This document shows positions 33,038 through 43,949 of a stretch of 64,000 nt of DNA, in pieces. A program made the position numbers and the translations under genes. The stretch lies in contig JBBDXI010000080.1 of NCBI GenBank assembly GCA_040902425.1, positions 1 to 64,000 of the forward strand, read 5' to 3'. Each line of letters starts with the position of its first letter. Within the stretch, counting starts at the first letter, position 1. The notes under the pieces are model-generated. The model saw nothing but the letters and a program-made list of their open reading frames with translations, made no database searches and was not told the origin of the DNA. This stretch comes from JBBDXI01 sp040902425 (GTDB taxonomy: Bacteria > Planctomycetota > Phycisphaerae > Phycisphaerales > UBA1924).

Positions 33038-34354
33038 CTACACGCCCCTCGCGATCGCCTCCTCCACCGCCCCGCAGAACCGGTCGATTTCTTCCATCCG
33101 CGTGTACACGCTGGGCGTGATCCGCAGCCCCTGGAACTCCGCGTGCTTGATCGACACCGTCAGGATCCGCCGCTTCTCCCACAGCCAGTCCATCAGCCTG
33201 TCGCCGTCGAGCCCCTCGATCTCGACCGTCCCGATCCCGCACGAGAAGGGCTCTTTCAGGCTCGTGTGCAGACGCACGCGCCCCGACGGGTGCGACAGCA
33301 GCCGCTTCGCCCAGGCGTCCCTGAGGAACCGCAGCCTCGCCTCCTTCCGTTCCCCCCCGATCCCCTCGTGGAACGTCAGGGCCTCCCCGACCCCCAGGAA
33401 ATTCGCCGCGGGGTGAGTCCCGATCTCCTCGAACTTGCGGATGTCGTCGTCCTGCTTCTCCTCCGCGGCCATGAGGGGCCACAGCCCCTTGATCCGGTCG
33501 CGCCGGACGTAGAGCAGCCCGGTGCCGTGCGGCGCGAAGAGCCACTTGTGAAGGCTGACGCCGTAGTAGTCGCACCCCAGGTCGGGGATCCTGAACTCAA
33601 AGTGGGCGAGCGCGTGCGCGCCATCGACGATCACGGGGATCCCCCCGTTCCGCCCGCGCGCGAGGTCCACGATCCGCCGCACCGGCAGGATCTGCCCCGT
33701 GATGTTGATCATGTGGCTGAGGAGGATCATCCGCGTGCGCGGCGTGATCGCCGCCTCGTAGAGCCGCACGACCTCGTCGTCATCTTCGGCGGGGATGGGG
33801 AGCTTCAACTCGCGCAGCGCCAGCCCCTCGCGCCGGCACCGCTGCCGAAGCGTGGTGACCATCCGCGGGTAGTCCTGGGTGCAGCAGAGCAGCTCATCCC
33901 CCGGCTTGAGGTCGAGCCCCAGCTGGCAGATCTGCAGGCTCTCCGATGAGTTGCGGGTGATCGCGATCTCCTCCGGGTCCACGCCCCAGGCCCGGGCGAG
34001 CCGCTGGCGCACACCCTCCCGCTGCGGCCCAAGAATCTTCCAGAGCGCCACCGGCGGCGGCATCGAGTTGGAGAAGTCCAGGCGCCGCTTCATCGCCTCC
34101 TGGACGGCGGCGGGTGATGGGCTCACGCCGCCGTTGTTGAGGTTGACCACCGAGCGGTCCACGGTAAAGGCCTGCCCCACCTGCCACCAGAAGTCCTCAT
34201 CCTGCGCGACCTCCTCGGGCGCGCCGCGCACACGCCCCAGCTCACCGAGCAGCGGGCGGGCCCTCCCGAAGGCGAGGGAGGGGGCGATGCCGGCGAGACC
34301 GGCGAACGCGGCGGGGTACGCGAAGACGCCCAGGAACCGGCGGCGGGTGAGCAT
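33038..34354 (-). CDS. Tat-exported class V aminotransferase-fold protein
   Basis: A 438-residue PLP enzyme of the isopenicillin-N-epimerase/cysteine-desulfurase-like group. The N-terminus MLTRRRFLGVFAYPAAFAGLAG is a Tat-type signal, so it is probably folded and exported or anchored. Core motifs: VVNLNNGGVSPSP (start), ITRNSSESLQI (PLP phosphate), VIVDGAHALAHFEF (Asp), and SLHKWLFAPHGTGLLYV with the PLP Lys near 270. A periplasmic PLP enzyme of this class is recurrent in Planctomycetota and some Bacteroidetes. Substrate unknown. Confidence 0.87.
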   Translation of the reverse strand: MLTRRRFLGVFAYPAAFAGLAGIAPSLAFGRARPLLGELGRVRGAPEEVAQDEDFWWQVGQAFTVDRSVVNLNNGGVSPSPAAVQEAMKRRLDFSNSMPPPVALWKILGPQREGVRQRLARAWGVDPEEIAITRNSSESLQICQLGLDLKPGDELLCCTQDYPRMVTTLRQRCRREGLALRELKLPIPAEDDDEVVRLYEAAITPRTRMILLSHMINITGQILPVRRIVDLARGRNGGIPVIVDGAHALAHFEFRIPDLGCDYYGVSLHKWLFAPHGTGLLYVRRDRIKGLWPLMAAEEKQDDDIRKFEEIGTHPAANFLGVGEALTFHEGIGGERKEARLRFLRDAWAKRLLSHPSGRVRLHTSLKEPFSCGIGTVEIEGLDGDRLMDWLWEKRRILTVSIKHAEFQGLRITPSVYTRMEEIDRFCGAVEEAIARGV

Positions 34355-34436
34355 GGCGCCAAGTCTACCGGAGAGCGGCGTCGCGGCGGGGCCCGGAGCC
34401 GGTGGTTGCAGACGGGTCCGGGCGGCCGCGGGAGAG

Positions 34437-34631
34437 TCACGCTTCGCGGATCACCGCGGCGGCGGGGGGCTCCCCCGAGGCCTTCTTCCAGGACTTCAGG
34501 ACGCTCCGGAGTTTCAGGAGGGCCGAGGCGATCAGCCCCGCGACGATCACGATGATCGCGACCGCGATCAGGATCTCCACGAGCGAGTGCCCGCGTGACC
34601 GGCGAAGACGCCTGAACTGGTGCCGCCTCAT
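34437..34631 (-). CDS. Mini-prepilin with type IV methylation motif
   Basis: 64 residues: a basic leader ending RRSRG, then HSLVEILIAVAIIVIVAGLIASALLKL with Glu at mature position 5, and a 25-residue tail. It is too short for a usual pseudopilin globular domain, so it could be an assembly helper or a decayed gene. It lies between the aminotransferase and prmC genes on the same strand. The prepilin peptidase at 17769 could process it. Confidence 0.7.
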   Translation of the reverse strand: MRRHQFRRLRRSRGHSLVEILIAVAIIVIVAGLIASALLKLRSVLKSWKKASGEPPAAAVIREA

Positions 34632-34738
34632 GCCCTTGGTGTACCCGCGCGCGGGGTGTCCGGTTTCCTCTCCCCCGGGAAGAGCGGCGCCGCGACGGCT
34701 CGGCGCCCACCTCCAAGGACGCCACTGTGGCAGCGGCC

Positions 34739-35668
34739 TCAGCGCCGCCGCCGGCCCGCGATCACCCGCGGCAGACCCTCGTGGTCCGAGAGGATCCGGG
34801 CCTCCTCCATCTCCGGCCGCCCCCGCACGAGCTCAAGCGCAACGGGGGCGGTCGAGTCCGCAACCTCGATCAGCATCAGCCCGCCCGGCCGGATGAAGCG
34901 CGGGCCCTCGTCGACCAGCACCCGGATGAACTCCAGCCCGTCCGCACCGCCCCGCAGGGCCGCGTGCGGCTCGTAGTCCCTCACGTTCGGCGCCACCGCC
35001 GCCCACTCGTGGTCGGGGATGTACGGCGGGTTGCTGAGGAGGTAGTGCAGCGAACCGTCCCCGCGCGTGCCCGGGTGGTCACGCAGCGGCCCGAGCAGGT
35101 CACCGCCCAGCAGGTCGATGCGGTCCGCGACGCCGTGCCGCTCGGCGTTCCGGCGCGCCACCTCCAGGGCATCCGGGCTGATGTCCGTCGCCACCCCCCG
35201 CGCCCCGGGCAGGTTCTTCAGGATCGACACGGCGATGCACCCCGACCCCGTGCAGATGTCGGCCAGCAGCGCCCCCTCCCCCGTCCGGCCCCCGAAGCCC
35301 GGCTCCACACGCGCGTGCTGCAGCACGTGCTCGACGATCGTCTCCGTCCCCGGGCGCGGGATCAGCACCCGCCGGTCCACGAAGAACGGCAGCCCGAAGA
35401 ACCGCCACTCGCCGACGAGGTACTGGATGGGCTCATCCTTCAGCGCCCGCCCGACCAGCTCCCGCAGCGCCGCCCGCTCCAGCTCGCTCGCGGGGCGGTC
35501 GGGGTCCATGAACAGCTTCAGCTCCTCGCACCCCAGCACGTGCGCGAGGAGGATCCGCGCCTGCAGCTGGGGCGAGTCGAGCCCCTTCTTCGTGAACGCC
35601 TCGGTCATCCACGCCAGCAGCCGCCGGGTGGTCCAGGTCTCGGGCTGCGATCGCGATCGGGTAGGCAC
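34739..35668 (-). CDS. prmC: Release-factor glutamine methyltransferase PrmC
   Basis: Methylates the GGQ Gln of RF1/RF2 with SAM. About 309 residues. N-terminal helical domain (about 10-85), then QYLVGEWRFFGLPFFVDRRVLIPRPGTE, SAM site LLADICTGSGCIAVSI, and the substrate motif SNPPYIPDHEW (NPPY about 213-216). The GTG at 35668 is preferred because GGAG is eight bases upstream; a TTG at 35680 is the longer option. Its only nearby same-strand relative is the mini-prepilin, with no functional link. Confidence 0.95.
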   Translation of the reverse strand: MPTRSRSQPETWTTRRLLAWMTEAFTKKGLDSPQLQARILLAHVLGCEELKLFMDPDRPASELERAALRELVGRALKDEPIQYLVGEWRFFGLPFFVDRRVLIPRPGTETIVEHVLQHARVEPGFGGRTGEGALLADICTGSGCIAVSILKNLPGARGVATDISPDALEVARRNAERHGVADRIDLLGGDLLGPLRDHPGTRGDGSLHYLLSNPPYIPDHEWAAVAPNVRDYEPHAALRGGADGLEFIRVLVDEGPRFIRPGGLMLIEVADSTAPVALELVRGRPEMEEARILSDHEGLPRVIAGRRRR

Positions 35669-35723
35669 GGCGGGCTCCAAGGGCAGCAGAGTATGGCCCC
35701 GCGGGCGCCCCGCCGCGCCGGGC

Positions 35724-36262
35724 TCAGGCGCCCGAGGCCGCGTGGGCCCGCATCAGGAGCAGCACCGCCAGCGGCGCTGCCCCGCACAGCAGCCCGGTGA
35801 CCGCCCGTCGCGGCAGCCCCCACGCCGCGAACCGCCGGCGCGAGGAGAGCGCGAACGCCAGCGCGCCGATCGACCCCGTGGCCGCGGCTCCCGCCGTCGC
35901 CGCGAACGACAGTCGATGCGCAGCGGCGGCTCCATGCCGATCCGTGCCATCGCGGCCGACCCGGACGTGTGGTACTGCACGTAGCGGACCGCGAGGAAGA
36001 CCACGGGGGCGCCCGTCATCACGGCCGCCAGCCCAGCCCCCAGGCACGCGAGGCACCACCAGGCCACACCGCGCGAGCGCGTCGCCACGCCGAGGCGGAT
36101 GGGCGACCCGCACTCCGGGCACACCGCCGCCGGCGCCCCCCGCAGGGAATACCCGCAGGCATCGCAGCGCCCGTCGTGCCCGCTGAGGAACTCGACCGTG
36201 AGCGCACCGGCCGCGCGCCCGGGGGCCGCCGCCTCAGGACCCGGCGACGCCCCGGTGCCCAT
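35724..36262 (-). pseudogene. Zinc-ribbon membrane protein, frameshifted
   Basis: Starting at the ATG 36262 (sharing its first base with the upstream gene's stop), the frame encodes CDACGYSLRGAP..VCPECGSP, a four-Cys zinc ribbon common in planctomycete membrane proteins, then a membrane segment (WWCLACLGAGLAAVMTGAPVV). Around 35915-35930, near IGMEPPLRID, sensible coding passes to the -1 frame, which continues LSFAATAGAAATGS, two further membrane segments and a stop at 35724. The original frame degenerates into an Arg-rich tail ending at 35753. Either a real frameshift, programmed slippage or a sequencing error. Confidence 0.65.
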
Positions 36263-37962
36263 CACCGGTTGGTCCACTCCGCCAGGTGCGACATGAGGCG
36301 GCCGACATCGCTGGGGCGGACATCGCCCATCGTGGCGATCTGCGCCCACCCCCGCCGCTCCAGATACTCGCTCAGCCCCGCCACCTCGAACCCCCACGAG
36401 CGGCACCGCGCCACGAACCGCGCCGAGGTCATCGACTTCGGGCAGACAAACGTCGTGATCACCGGCGCTGCGATCGTCTCCGGCGCCATCGGCTCGATCC
36501 CCGCCTGCCGCAGCCCCGCCCTCACCATCCGCCCCAGCCGCTCGTACCGGTCGTACCGCTTGCGCCGCCCCGTCGCCGTCTCGTAGACCGCGAGGGCCTC
36601 CCGCAGGGACATCACCTGCGGCGAGGAGAACGTGAACCGCGGCCCGTGGCATTCGATCGCCGACACGAGGTCCAGCGACGGCGCTACATCCTCCTTCTTC
36701 ACCCGCTGGAGCACGAGCGGGTCCGCAAAGAGGATCGAGAGCCCCGCGTACGACCCAAGGGATTTCCCGCTGGCGCTGCTGGCCAGGTACACCCCTGTCA
36801 GGTCGAACGGCACCGCCCCCAGGCTGCTCACGCAATCCAGGCAGACCCGCGACCCGTTCCGGCGGGCCAGCCGCACCAGGCCCGGCAGGTCGTTCAAGAC
36901 CCCCGTGCTCGACTCCAGGTGCACCCCCCACACCCAGTCCACCTTCTTGCCCTTCCCCAGCTTCCCCGCCACGGCATCCAGGTCCCACGGCTTGCCCCAG
37001 TCCCACGCCAGCGTCTGGAACGCCAGCCCCGCCCGCGCCGCCTGCCGCGTCAGCCGCTCCCCGAACTCCCCGTTCACCAGGATCAGCCCCGGACCGGTGG
37101 CCGGGTCGGCCGCCAGCGCCGCGGCGATCGCGTCGTTGCCCAGCGTCCCGCTCCCGGACATGAGCGCCACCCGCGAACTGCCCCCCGTCATCTCGCACAG
37201 CCGGCGCCGGATCTCCTCGAAGGTTTCGATGAACGGCGAGGATCGGTGCCCGATCGGGGGGCTGCGGAAGGCCCGCCCCACGTGCGTTGAGATCTGCACC
37301 GGCCCGGGCGTGAACCGGGCGACCGACCGCCGGCGGGGCCGGTTCTTGATCCGCTCCTCGAAGCGGTCCACCAGCCCGGTCAGGGTGAGCGCCCGCCCGA
37401 CCTCCATCGCCATCGGGATGAACGACGCCTCCCCCGAGCGGACCGCCGGCGCCAGGGCCTTGAACCCCAGCCGCCCGTACATCCGCTCGCGGTCCGCGAT
37501 CCCCGAGATCACCAGGTGCGTGTACCCGTTGAGCTGCGCGTACCGGTGCAGGATGAACCCCAGCCCCGCGAACACCATGCTGCTCCGCTCGGCCCGCCCG
37601 ATCGCCAGCAGCCGCACCTCCAGGATCCGGTCCCCCAGCCCCTCCAGGAGGGCCGGGTCCGGCAGCTTCTCCGCCACCGAGAACGGCGGCTGGTCGTGGG
37701 CCGAGACCATCCCCACCACCCGCCGCTCCCGCTTGGCGACCAGGTACACGTTCTTCTCGTGGAACTTGTCCACCAGCCGCCCCCCCCCGGGGTCGGCGTG
37801 CTGGGGGATCTCCCGCACGAAGGTCTGGTAGTTCAGCCGGTGGACCTGCTCGAGCTCATCGTCATCCACCGCGGCCTTGAACGAGTAGGGCCCGAGGCGG
37901 AGGACCGGGGGGAGTTCGTGCGTCTCGAGCGGCGAGGCGAGGGGACCCGTTGCGTGGGGCAT
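36262..37962 (-). CDS. GNAT/autoinducer-synthase-like domain fused to class V aminotransferase
   Basis: A 566-residue fusion. Residues about 25-195 look like a GNAT-fold acyltransferase of the LuxI/FeeM (N-acyl amino acid synthase) type: VHRLNYQTFVREIPQHADP, KNVYLVAKRERRVVGMVSAHD, ILEVRLLAIG, and GRLGFKAL. Residues about 220-566 are a class V aminotransferase like alanine-glyoxylate transaminase: TPGPVQIS, MSGSGTLGNDAIAA, VCLDCVSSLGAVPFDL (Asp), SASGKSLGSYAGLS (PLP Lys near 400). The ATG at 37962 avoids a TTG far upstream. It suggests an amino acid made and acylated by one protein. Its stop overlaps the zinc-ribbon gene. Confidence 0.82.
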   Translation of the reverse strand: MPHATGPLASPLETHELPPVLRLGPYSFKAAVDDDELEQVHRLNYQTFVREIPQHADPGGGRLVDKFHEKNVYLVAKRERRVVGMVSAHDQPPFSVAEKLPDPALLEGLGDRILEVRLLAIGRAERSSMVFAGLGFILHRYAQLNGYTHLVISGIADRERMYGRLGFKALAPAVRSGEASFIPMAMEVGRALTLTGLVDRFEERIKNRPRRRSVARFTPGPVQISTHVGRAFRSPPIGHRSSPFIETFEEIRRRLCEMTGGSSRVALMSGSGTLGNDAIAAALAADPATGPGLILVNGEFGERLTRQAARAGLAFQTLAWDWGKPWDLDAVAGKLGKGKKVDWVWGVHLESSTGVLNDLPGLVRLARRNGSRVCLDCVSSLGAVPFDLTGVYLASSASGKSLGSYAGLSILFADPLVLQRVKKEDVAPSLDLVSAIECHGPRFTFSSPQVMSLREALAVYETATGRRKRYDRYERLGRMVRAGLRQAGIEPMAPETIAAPVITTFVCPKSMTSARFVARCRSWGFEVAGLSEYLERRGWAQIATMGDVRPSDVGRLMSHLAEWTNR

Positions 37963-38064
37963 TGTGCGGAAGCGTACCGGCCGGGAAGCGAGCGTGCTTG
38001 GGGGAGGGGGAGATGGGGTATACAACCCGAACCGGCGGCCGCCTTGCCGAGGTTATCGGCCAAG

Positions 38065-38137
38065 TGGCCCCGCCCGGATTCGAACCGGGGACCAAGCGAT
38101 TATGAGTCGCCTGCTCTTACCGCTGAGCTACAGGGCC
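38065..38137 (-). tRNA. tRNA-Ile2 (CAT, lysidine type)
   Basis: Cloverleaf with acceptor GGCCCTG/CGGGGCC, anticodon stem GGCGA/TCGCT, loop CTCATAA. The D-to-anticodon region (GAGCAGGCGACTCATAAT) equals that of the E. coli tRNA-Ile2 as I recall it, so CAT here should be modified to lysidine-AU and read ATA rather than Met. No encoded CCA. Confidence 0.88.
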
Positions 38138-38303
38138 GCGGGGAGGAGGATACACCGCCTCGGCCCTCGGAAGGCTCGTGAGACGCTCCGGCGCTCTCCC
38201 CGGGCCGCGACGCGTCAAGGTGCGGCCACAATAGCCGCCCCGGTTCCCCGGGGTCCGAGACCCTTCGGGGCCGCTCGCCGGCCCGCCGGGGCGTCCGCAT
38301 CCA

Positions 38304-40034
38304 TCAAGGACATCCCGCCGCGAACCGCGTCAGGAAGCACCCGAAGTCGGCGACGTTGAGGACCGGCTCGGTCGTGCTCCCGTCGCAGTTGGCGTACGGC
38401 TCGCCCGCGGCATAGCGGGTCAGGAAGCACGCGAAATCGGCGACGTTCACGACCGGCGGGAACGTGCTCCCGTCGCAGTTGGGGTAGCACGCGATCACCA
38501 CGTTCACCGGGTTGCTGATCGCGGTCGAGCACGCGTTGGTGGCCGTGAAGTCGTACTCGCCCGAGTCGTTCATCACGGTCGGATCGATTTGCAGGGTGGT
38601 CGTCGTCGAGCCCGTGATCCGGCCGTCGTCCGTCAGCGGAACCCCGTTCTTCCGCCAGCGGACGCTGGTGGCCCCCGTCGCCGCCGCCGTGAGCTCCATC
38701 GGCTGGCCCACTTCCACCTGGGGCTGGCTGGGGTGCTGCGTGATGACGGGCCCGGAGCAGACGGAGGTGATCGTGATCCGGTACAGCTGCGTCTGCGCGG
38801 GCGCGTTGGTCTCGTACACGCGGAGGTAGTGAGCCCCCGTCGTCAGCGGTGCGTTGGAGATCGTCTCCGCCAGCCCCGCGCCCGCGGATGCGGCGCCCGC
38901 GATCACCGTCGTGCCGTTGGACGCGTAGAGCGTCACCGCCAGGTCGGCCACCGCCAGCGCGTTGACGCTCAGCCCGCTGTTGCACGAGCCGTTGCTGTTC
39001 TGCGTGTTGCTCTCGTACGTCGAGCCGATCGGCGTCACCGTGATCGTCGCGCTCATCGCCGACGCCGCCGAGAACCAGAACCAGTCGGACCTGCCGTCCG
39101 CGTCGATCGAGAGCAGGGCCGCGAACGGGTCGTTGCCCCCCGTCGGCGGCGCCGGGATGGTGCCCAGCGTGAGCGAGCCGCTGGGGTTGAGCGTGCCGAG
39201 CGGGCGCGCGGCGCCGAAGGACTCGTTCAGCTCGTGCGGGTCGCCGTAGTGGCGCTGCCCGGCGCGGATGTCGTCCTGCTGGGGCCCGTCGAAGGCGCTG
39301 CTGAGGAACGGCTCCATCAACTGCGAGCTGTTGTTCGTGCACACGTGCGCGATGCCGATCCCGTGCCCGTGCTCGTGGGCGATCGTGTTCCGCAGGAACC
39401 GGTTCTGGTTGGAGCTGCTCGCGAAGTTGTTGATGTCGCCGGAGTCCAGCACCATGTCGCCGCCGGGCGGGAAGCTGTTGTAGGCGAGCACGCCGCTGCC
39501 GCCGTCGATGAAGTGCATCCCGATGCGGATGTCGCCGCGCGTCGAGCTGCCGCTGGAGCCCCACGACGCCCCGTCGTCCCAGTCCTGCCCCGGGGCCGTG
39601 ATGCGGACGTACGTGATCCCCGTGAGCGCCGACCAGCGATCGAAGACCTGCTGGAACCGGTTGACCCACGTGGCACGCCCCCCTTGAGCAGCGAAGCCGC
39701 TGTCCATCGTCGCGAACAGGTTGCTGTTCGAGGAGGGCTCCCCGATCCCACCCGGGATGAAGACTGTGTCCGGCACGAGACTCCAGCTCAGCGTGCGGGG
39801 CGTCCCCTGCGACCCGGACCAGCGCGATCCGAGGTTGTAGTCGGCGGCGTAGAACAGCTGGTTATGCAGTTCGACGTACGTGTGGATGCGCTCGACGTAC
39901 GCCGGGTCCGTCCCCTCGGCAAAGCAGGCCACGATCGGGGCCGGCTGGTGGGTGATGGGAGAGATCTGAGCGGGCGAGGGTGAAGCCGCGAGAGCGAAAC
40001 AAGCCACCACCAGGGCGACAAGGCGTCCGTGCAT
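38304..40034 (-). CDS. Secreted matrixin-like metalloprotease with GC-type dockerins
   Basis: A 576-residue exported protein. Signal peptide about 1-22; metzincin zinc site NTIAHEHGHGIGIAHVC (HExxHxxGxxH) followed by a Met-turn (QLMEPF); RQHYGDPHELNE; a pre-peptidase-like beta domain (about 290-420); an Ig-like domain with PSQPQVEVGQPMELTAAATG (about 425-505); and two tandem YPNCD/YANCD..NVADF.CFLTR.AAG dockerin modules. GGAGG lies seven bases before the ATG at 40034. It probably degrades extracellular protein while tethered by its dockerin tail. Confidence 0.88.
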   Translation of the reverse strand: MHGRLVALVVACFALAASPSPAQISPITHQPAPIVACFAEGTDPAYVERIHTYVELHNQLFYAADYNLGSRWSGSQGTPRTLSWSLVPDTVFIPGGIGEPSSNSNLFATMDSGFAAQGGRATWVNRFQQVFDRWSALTGITYVRITAPGQDWDDGASWGSSGSSTRGDIRIGMHFIDGGSGVLAYNSFPPGGDMVLDSGDINNFASSSNQNRFLRNTIAHEHGHGIGIAHVCTNNSSQLMEPFLSSAFDGPQQDDIRAGQRHYGDPHELNESFGAARPLGTLNPSGSLTLGTIPAPPTGGNDPFAALLSIDADGRSDWFWFSAASAMSATITVTPIGSTYESNTQNSNGSCNSGLSVNALAVADLAVTLYASNGTTVIAGAASAGAGLAETISNAPLTTGAHYLRVYETNAPAQTQLYRITITSVCSGPVITQHPSQPQVEVGQPMELTAAATGATSVRWRKNGVPLTDDGRITGSTTTTLQIDPTVMNDSGEYDFTATNACSTAISNPVNVVIACYPNCDGSTFPPVVNVADFACFLTRYAAGEPYANCDGSTTEPVLNVADFGCFLTRFAAGCP

Positions 40035-40202
40035 CGAGAGACCTCCGCTGAGAGGGTACCCGGAATGGGGCGAGAACGCAGCGCTCCCAGCGTCCCATAC
40101 GGGACCGTTCGGGCCGGGGTCCCCCCGGGGCCCGGCGGCCGCCCAGGCCCCACTGCGGGGGGGGGGCACCCCCCCCGGGGGCCGCCGATGCCGGGTCGCG
40201 AC

Positions 40203-42398
<2,196 letters not shown>

Positions 42399-42658
42399 GG
42401 GTGCTCCATCCGTGTTCGGTGCGTGAGGGGGCGGACGCCTGATTGTTGCGATCAGATGGGCGGATGCAAGTCGGCGCCGGGGCCCCTCGAGGTCCTGAAA
42501 CCGGGATGAAACCGCGGATGAGGCCCGCGGCCGCTCGCCACGCCCCCGCGAACCGACCCGAAGCGACAGCATCTCCCCACCGGCCTCTCGGGGCCCGGGC
42601 CTCCTCCCGCCGTGCCACGCTTCGCCGCCGTCCCCGGCGGCAAGCCGCGCCGCCACCC
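42399..42658. other. Non-coding stretch between glnA and the GNAT gene
   Basis: 260 bases without a credible gene. It holds the glnA leader (42399 to about 42460) and a copy of the dispersed hairpin repeat at 42610-42651, next to the GNAT stop. No intrinsic terminator with a T-run was found. Confidence 0.5.
42610..42651 (-). repeat. Dispersed hairpin repeat after the GNAT gene
   Basis: On the minus strand GCGGCTTGCCGCC, loop GGGGA, GGCGGCGAAGC then GTGGCAC. Arms are imperfect but follow the kdsB and 50338 copies. It lies seven bases beyond the GNAT stop codon. Confidence 0.65.
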
Positions 42659-43168
42659 TCAGGCCGCGCCGCCGGCGCCATCCAGGTGCATCTGCATCAA
42701 CTCCACATCCAGCACCCGCCCGAACTTCTCGCCCACCCGCCGCATCGTCCCGATCCGCTCGAACCCCGCCCGCTCGTGCAGCGCGATGCTCGCCGGGTTG
42801 CCCTCCGCGATCCTCGCCAGCAGGACCGCCACCCCCGCCCGGCGCGCCCGGTCGATCAGTTCGGTCAGCAGCAGCCTTCCCACACCCCGGCCGCGCCACT
42901 GCGGATGCACGTACACCGAGTTCTCCGCCGACCGCCGGTACGCGCAGCGCTCCGACCACGGGTGCAGCCGCGCCCACCCGACCACCCGTCCCATCTCCTC
43001 GGCCGCGATCACCGGGTAGCGCTCCCGCGGGTGCGCGAGCAGCCACTCTCGCTGCGCCTCGGGCCCCTTGGGCTCGGTGTCAAACGTCGCGGTGCCGTGC
43101 AGCACCTGCTCGTGGTAGATCTCGAAGATCGCCGGAAGGTCCGCCTCGCGGGCGTCGCGCACGATCAC
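42659..43168 (-). CDS. GNAT acetyltransferase, phosphinothricin-acetyltransferase-like
   Basis: About 169 residues. The PAT-type signature is IVRDAREADLPAIFEIYHEQVLHGTATFDTEP (start), VGWARLHPWSERCAYRRSAENSVYVHPQWRGRGVGRLLLTELI (acetyl-CoA loop GRGVG), and NPASIALHERAGFERIGTMRRVGEKFGRVLDVELMQ. The GTG at 43168 or 43162 is the probable start (GGAGAGG upstream); a TTG at 43207 adds a charged leader. Members acetylate amino-acid-like substrates such as methionine sulfoximine, an inhibitor of glutamine synthetase, whose gene is adjacent; functional linkage is only suggestive. Confidence 0.85.
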   Translation of the reverse strand: MIVRDAREADLPAIFEIYHEQVLHGTATFDTEPKGPEAQREWLLAHPRERYPVIAAEEMGRVVGWARLHPWSERCAYRRSAENSVYVHPQWRGRGVGRLLLTELIDRARRAGVAVLLARIAEGNPASIALHERAGFERIGTMRRVGEKFGRVLDVELMQMHLDGAGGAA

Positions 43169-43229
43169 GGGCCTCTCCGTGCCAGGTTCGCCCCGTCTCC
43201 GGGGCAACCCGTGCTCCAGACCACCGATG

Positions 43230-43811
43230 TCACGCCCGCGGCCGCGGGTTGATGCTGACCGGCGGGACCGCGCCCGCGCCGGCGGCCACAGCGCCCGGGC
43301 CGCCCATGCCCCCCACGCCGCCCGCGGGCGCCATGCGCCCCTGCTCCACCGCCCGCTGCACCGCCTTGCTGATCTCGACGTACTGCATCCGCAGCTCCGC
43401 CAGCATCCGCGTGATGAACTGCTGCTCCGCCTCGTTCAGGTTGCCCCGCGTCTTCTCCTCCAGCATCGAGAGCATGTCGATGTTGAACTGCGCCAGCTCG
43501 AGCGACACCAGCCGTCGCCCCGTCTCCGGGTCCGGGAACGCCCCCAGATACAGCAGCGCCTGCGTCGCCAGCATCCGCACCAACTCCTCGAAGCTGGCCT
43601 TGGGGATCTCGTGCTCCTCCGGCCCCAGCCCCGCGGCTCCCGCCCCCCCCGGCGATCCCGCCGGTGAGCCCGGTCCCGCCGCGGGCGCGCCGCCCGGCCT
43701 GGGCGCCGGCGACCTGGCCTTCTCCGTAGCCGCCAGGCGCTCCTTCTCGGCATGCGCCTGCGACTTCCAGTCGGTGTCCACGATGATCTTGGGGCCCTCT
43801 TGATCGGCCAT
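43230..43811 (-). CDS. DUF1844 family protein
   Basis: 193 residues. The N-terminal MADQEGPKIIVDTDWKSQA and the core SFEELVRMLATQALLYLGAFPDPETGRRLVSLELAQFNIDMLSMLEEKTRGNLNEAEQQFITRMLAELRMQYVEI are characteristic of DUF1844, a small helical family of unknown role found in Planctomycetota and Deltaproteobacteria. A Pro/Ala/Gly linker (about 35-65) and a Gly-rich tail flank the domain. ATG at 43811 with AGGAAAGG upstream. Divergent from the SurA-like gene. Confidence 0.85.
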   Translation of the reverse strand: MADQEGPKIIVDTDWKSQAHAEKERLAATEKARSPAPRPGGAPAAGPGSPAGSPGGAGAAGLGPEEHEIPKASFEELVRMLATQALLYLGAFPDPETGRRLVSLELAQFNIDMLSMLEEKTRGNLNEAEQQFITRMLAELRMQYVEISKAVQRAVEQGRMAPAGGVGGMGGPGAVAAGAGAVPPVSINPRPRA

Positions 43812-43949
43812 GTCGCCCGCCTTTCCTGCGTTCGCCGCGTTCGGGCCGATTCTAGGCGGGAGCGCCCCGAACCCCGGTTTGAGCCCGGCGCGTGAAGCGC
43901 GTACCTTGTCGGACCAGCGCTGCCGTCGGGCGCTCCGGAGATCCCACGC

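Noticed and set aside
35753..35914. Arg-rich C-terminus of the first frame of the zinc-ribbon gene
   Set aside because: The residues look like out-of-frame GC-rich coding, whereas the -1 frame yields sensible membrane helices.
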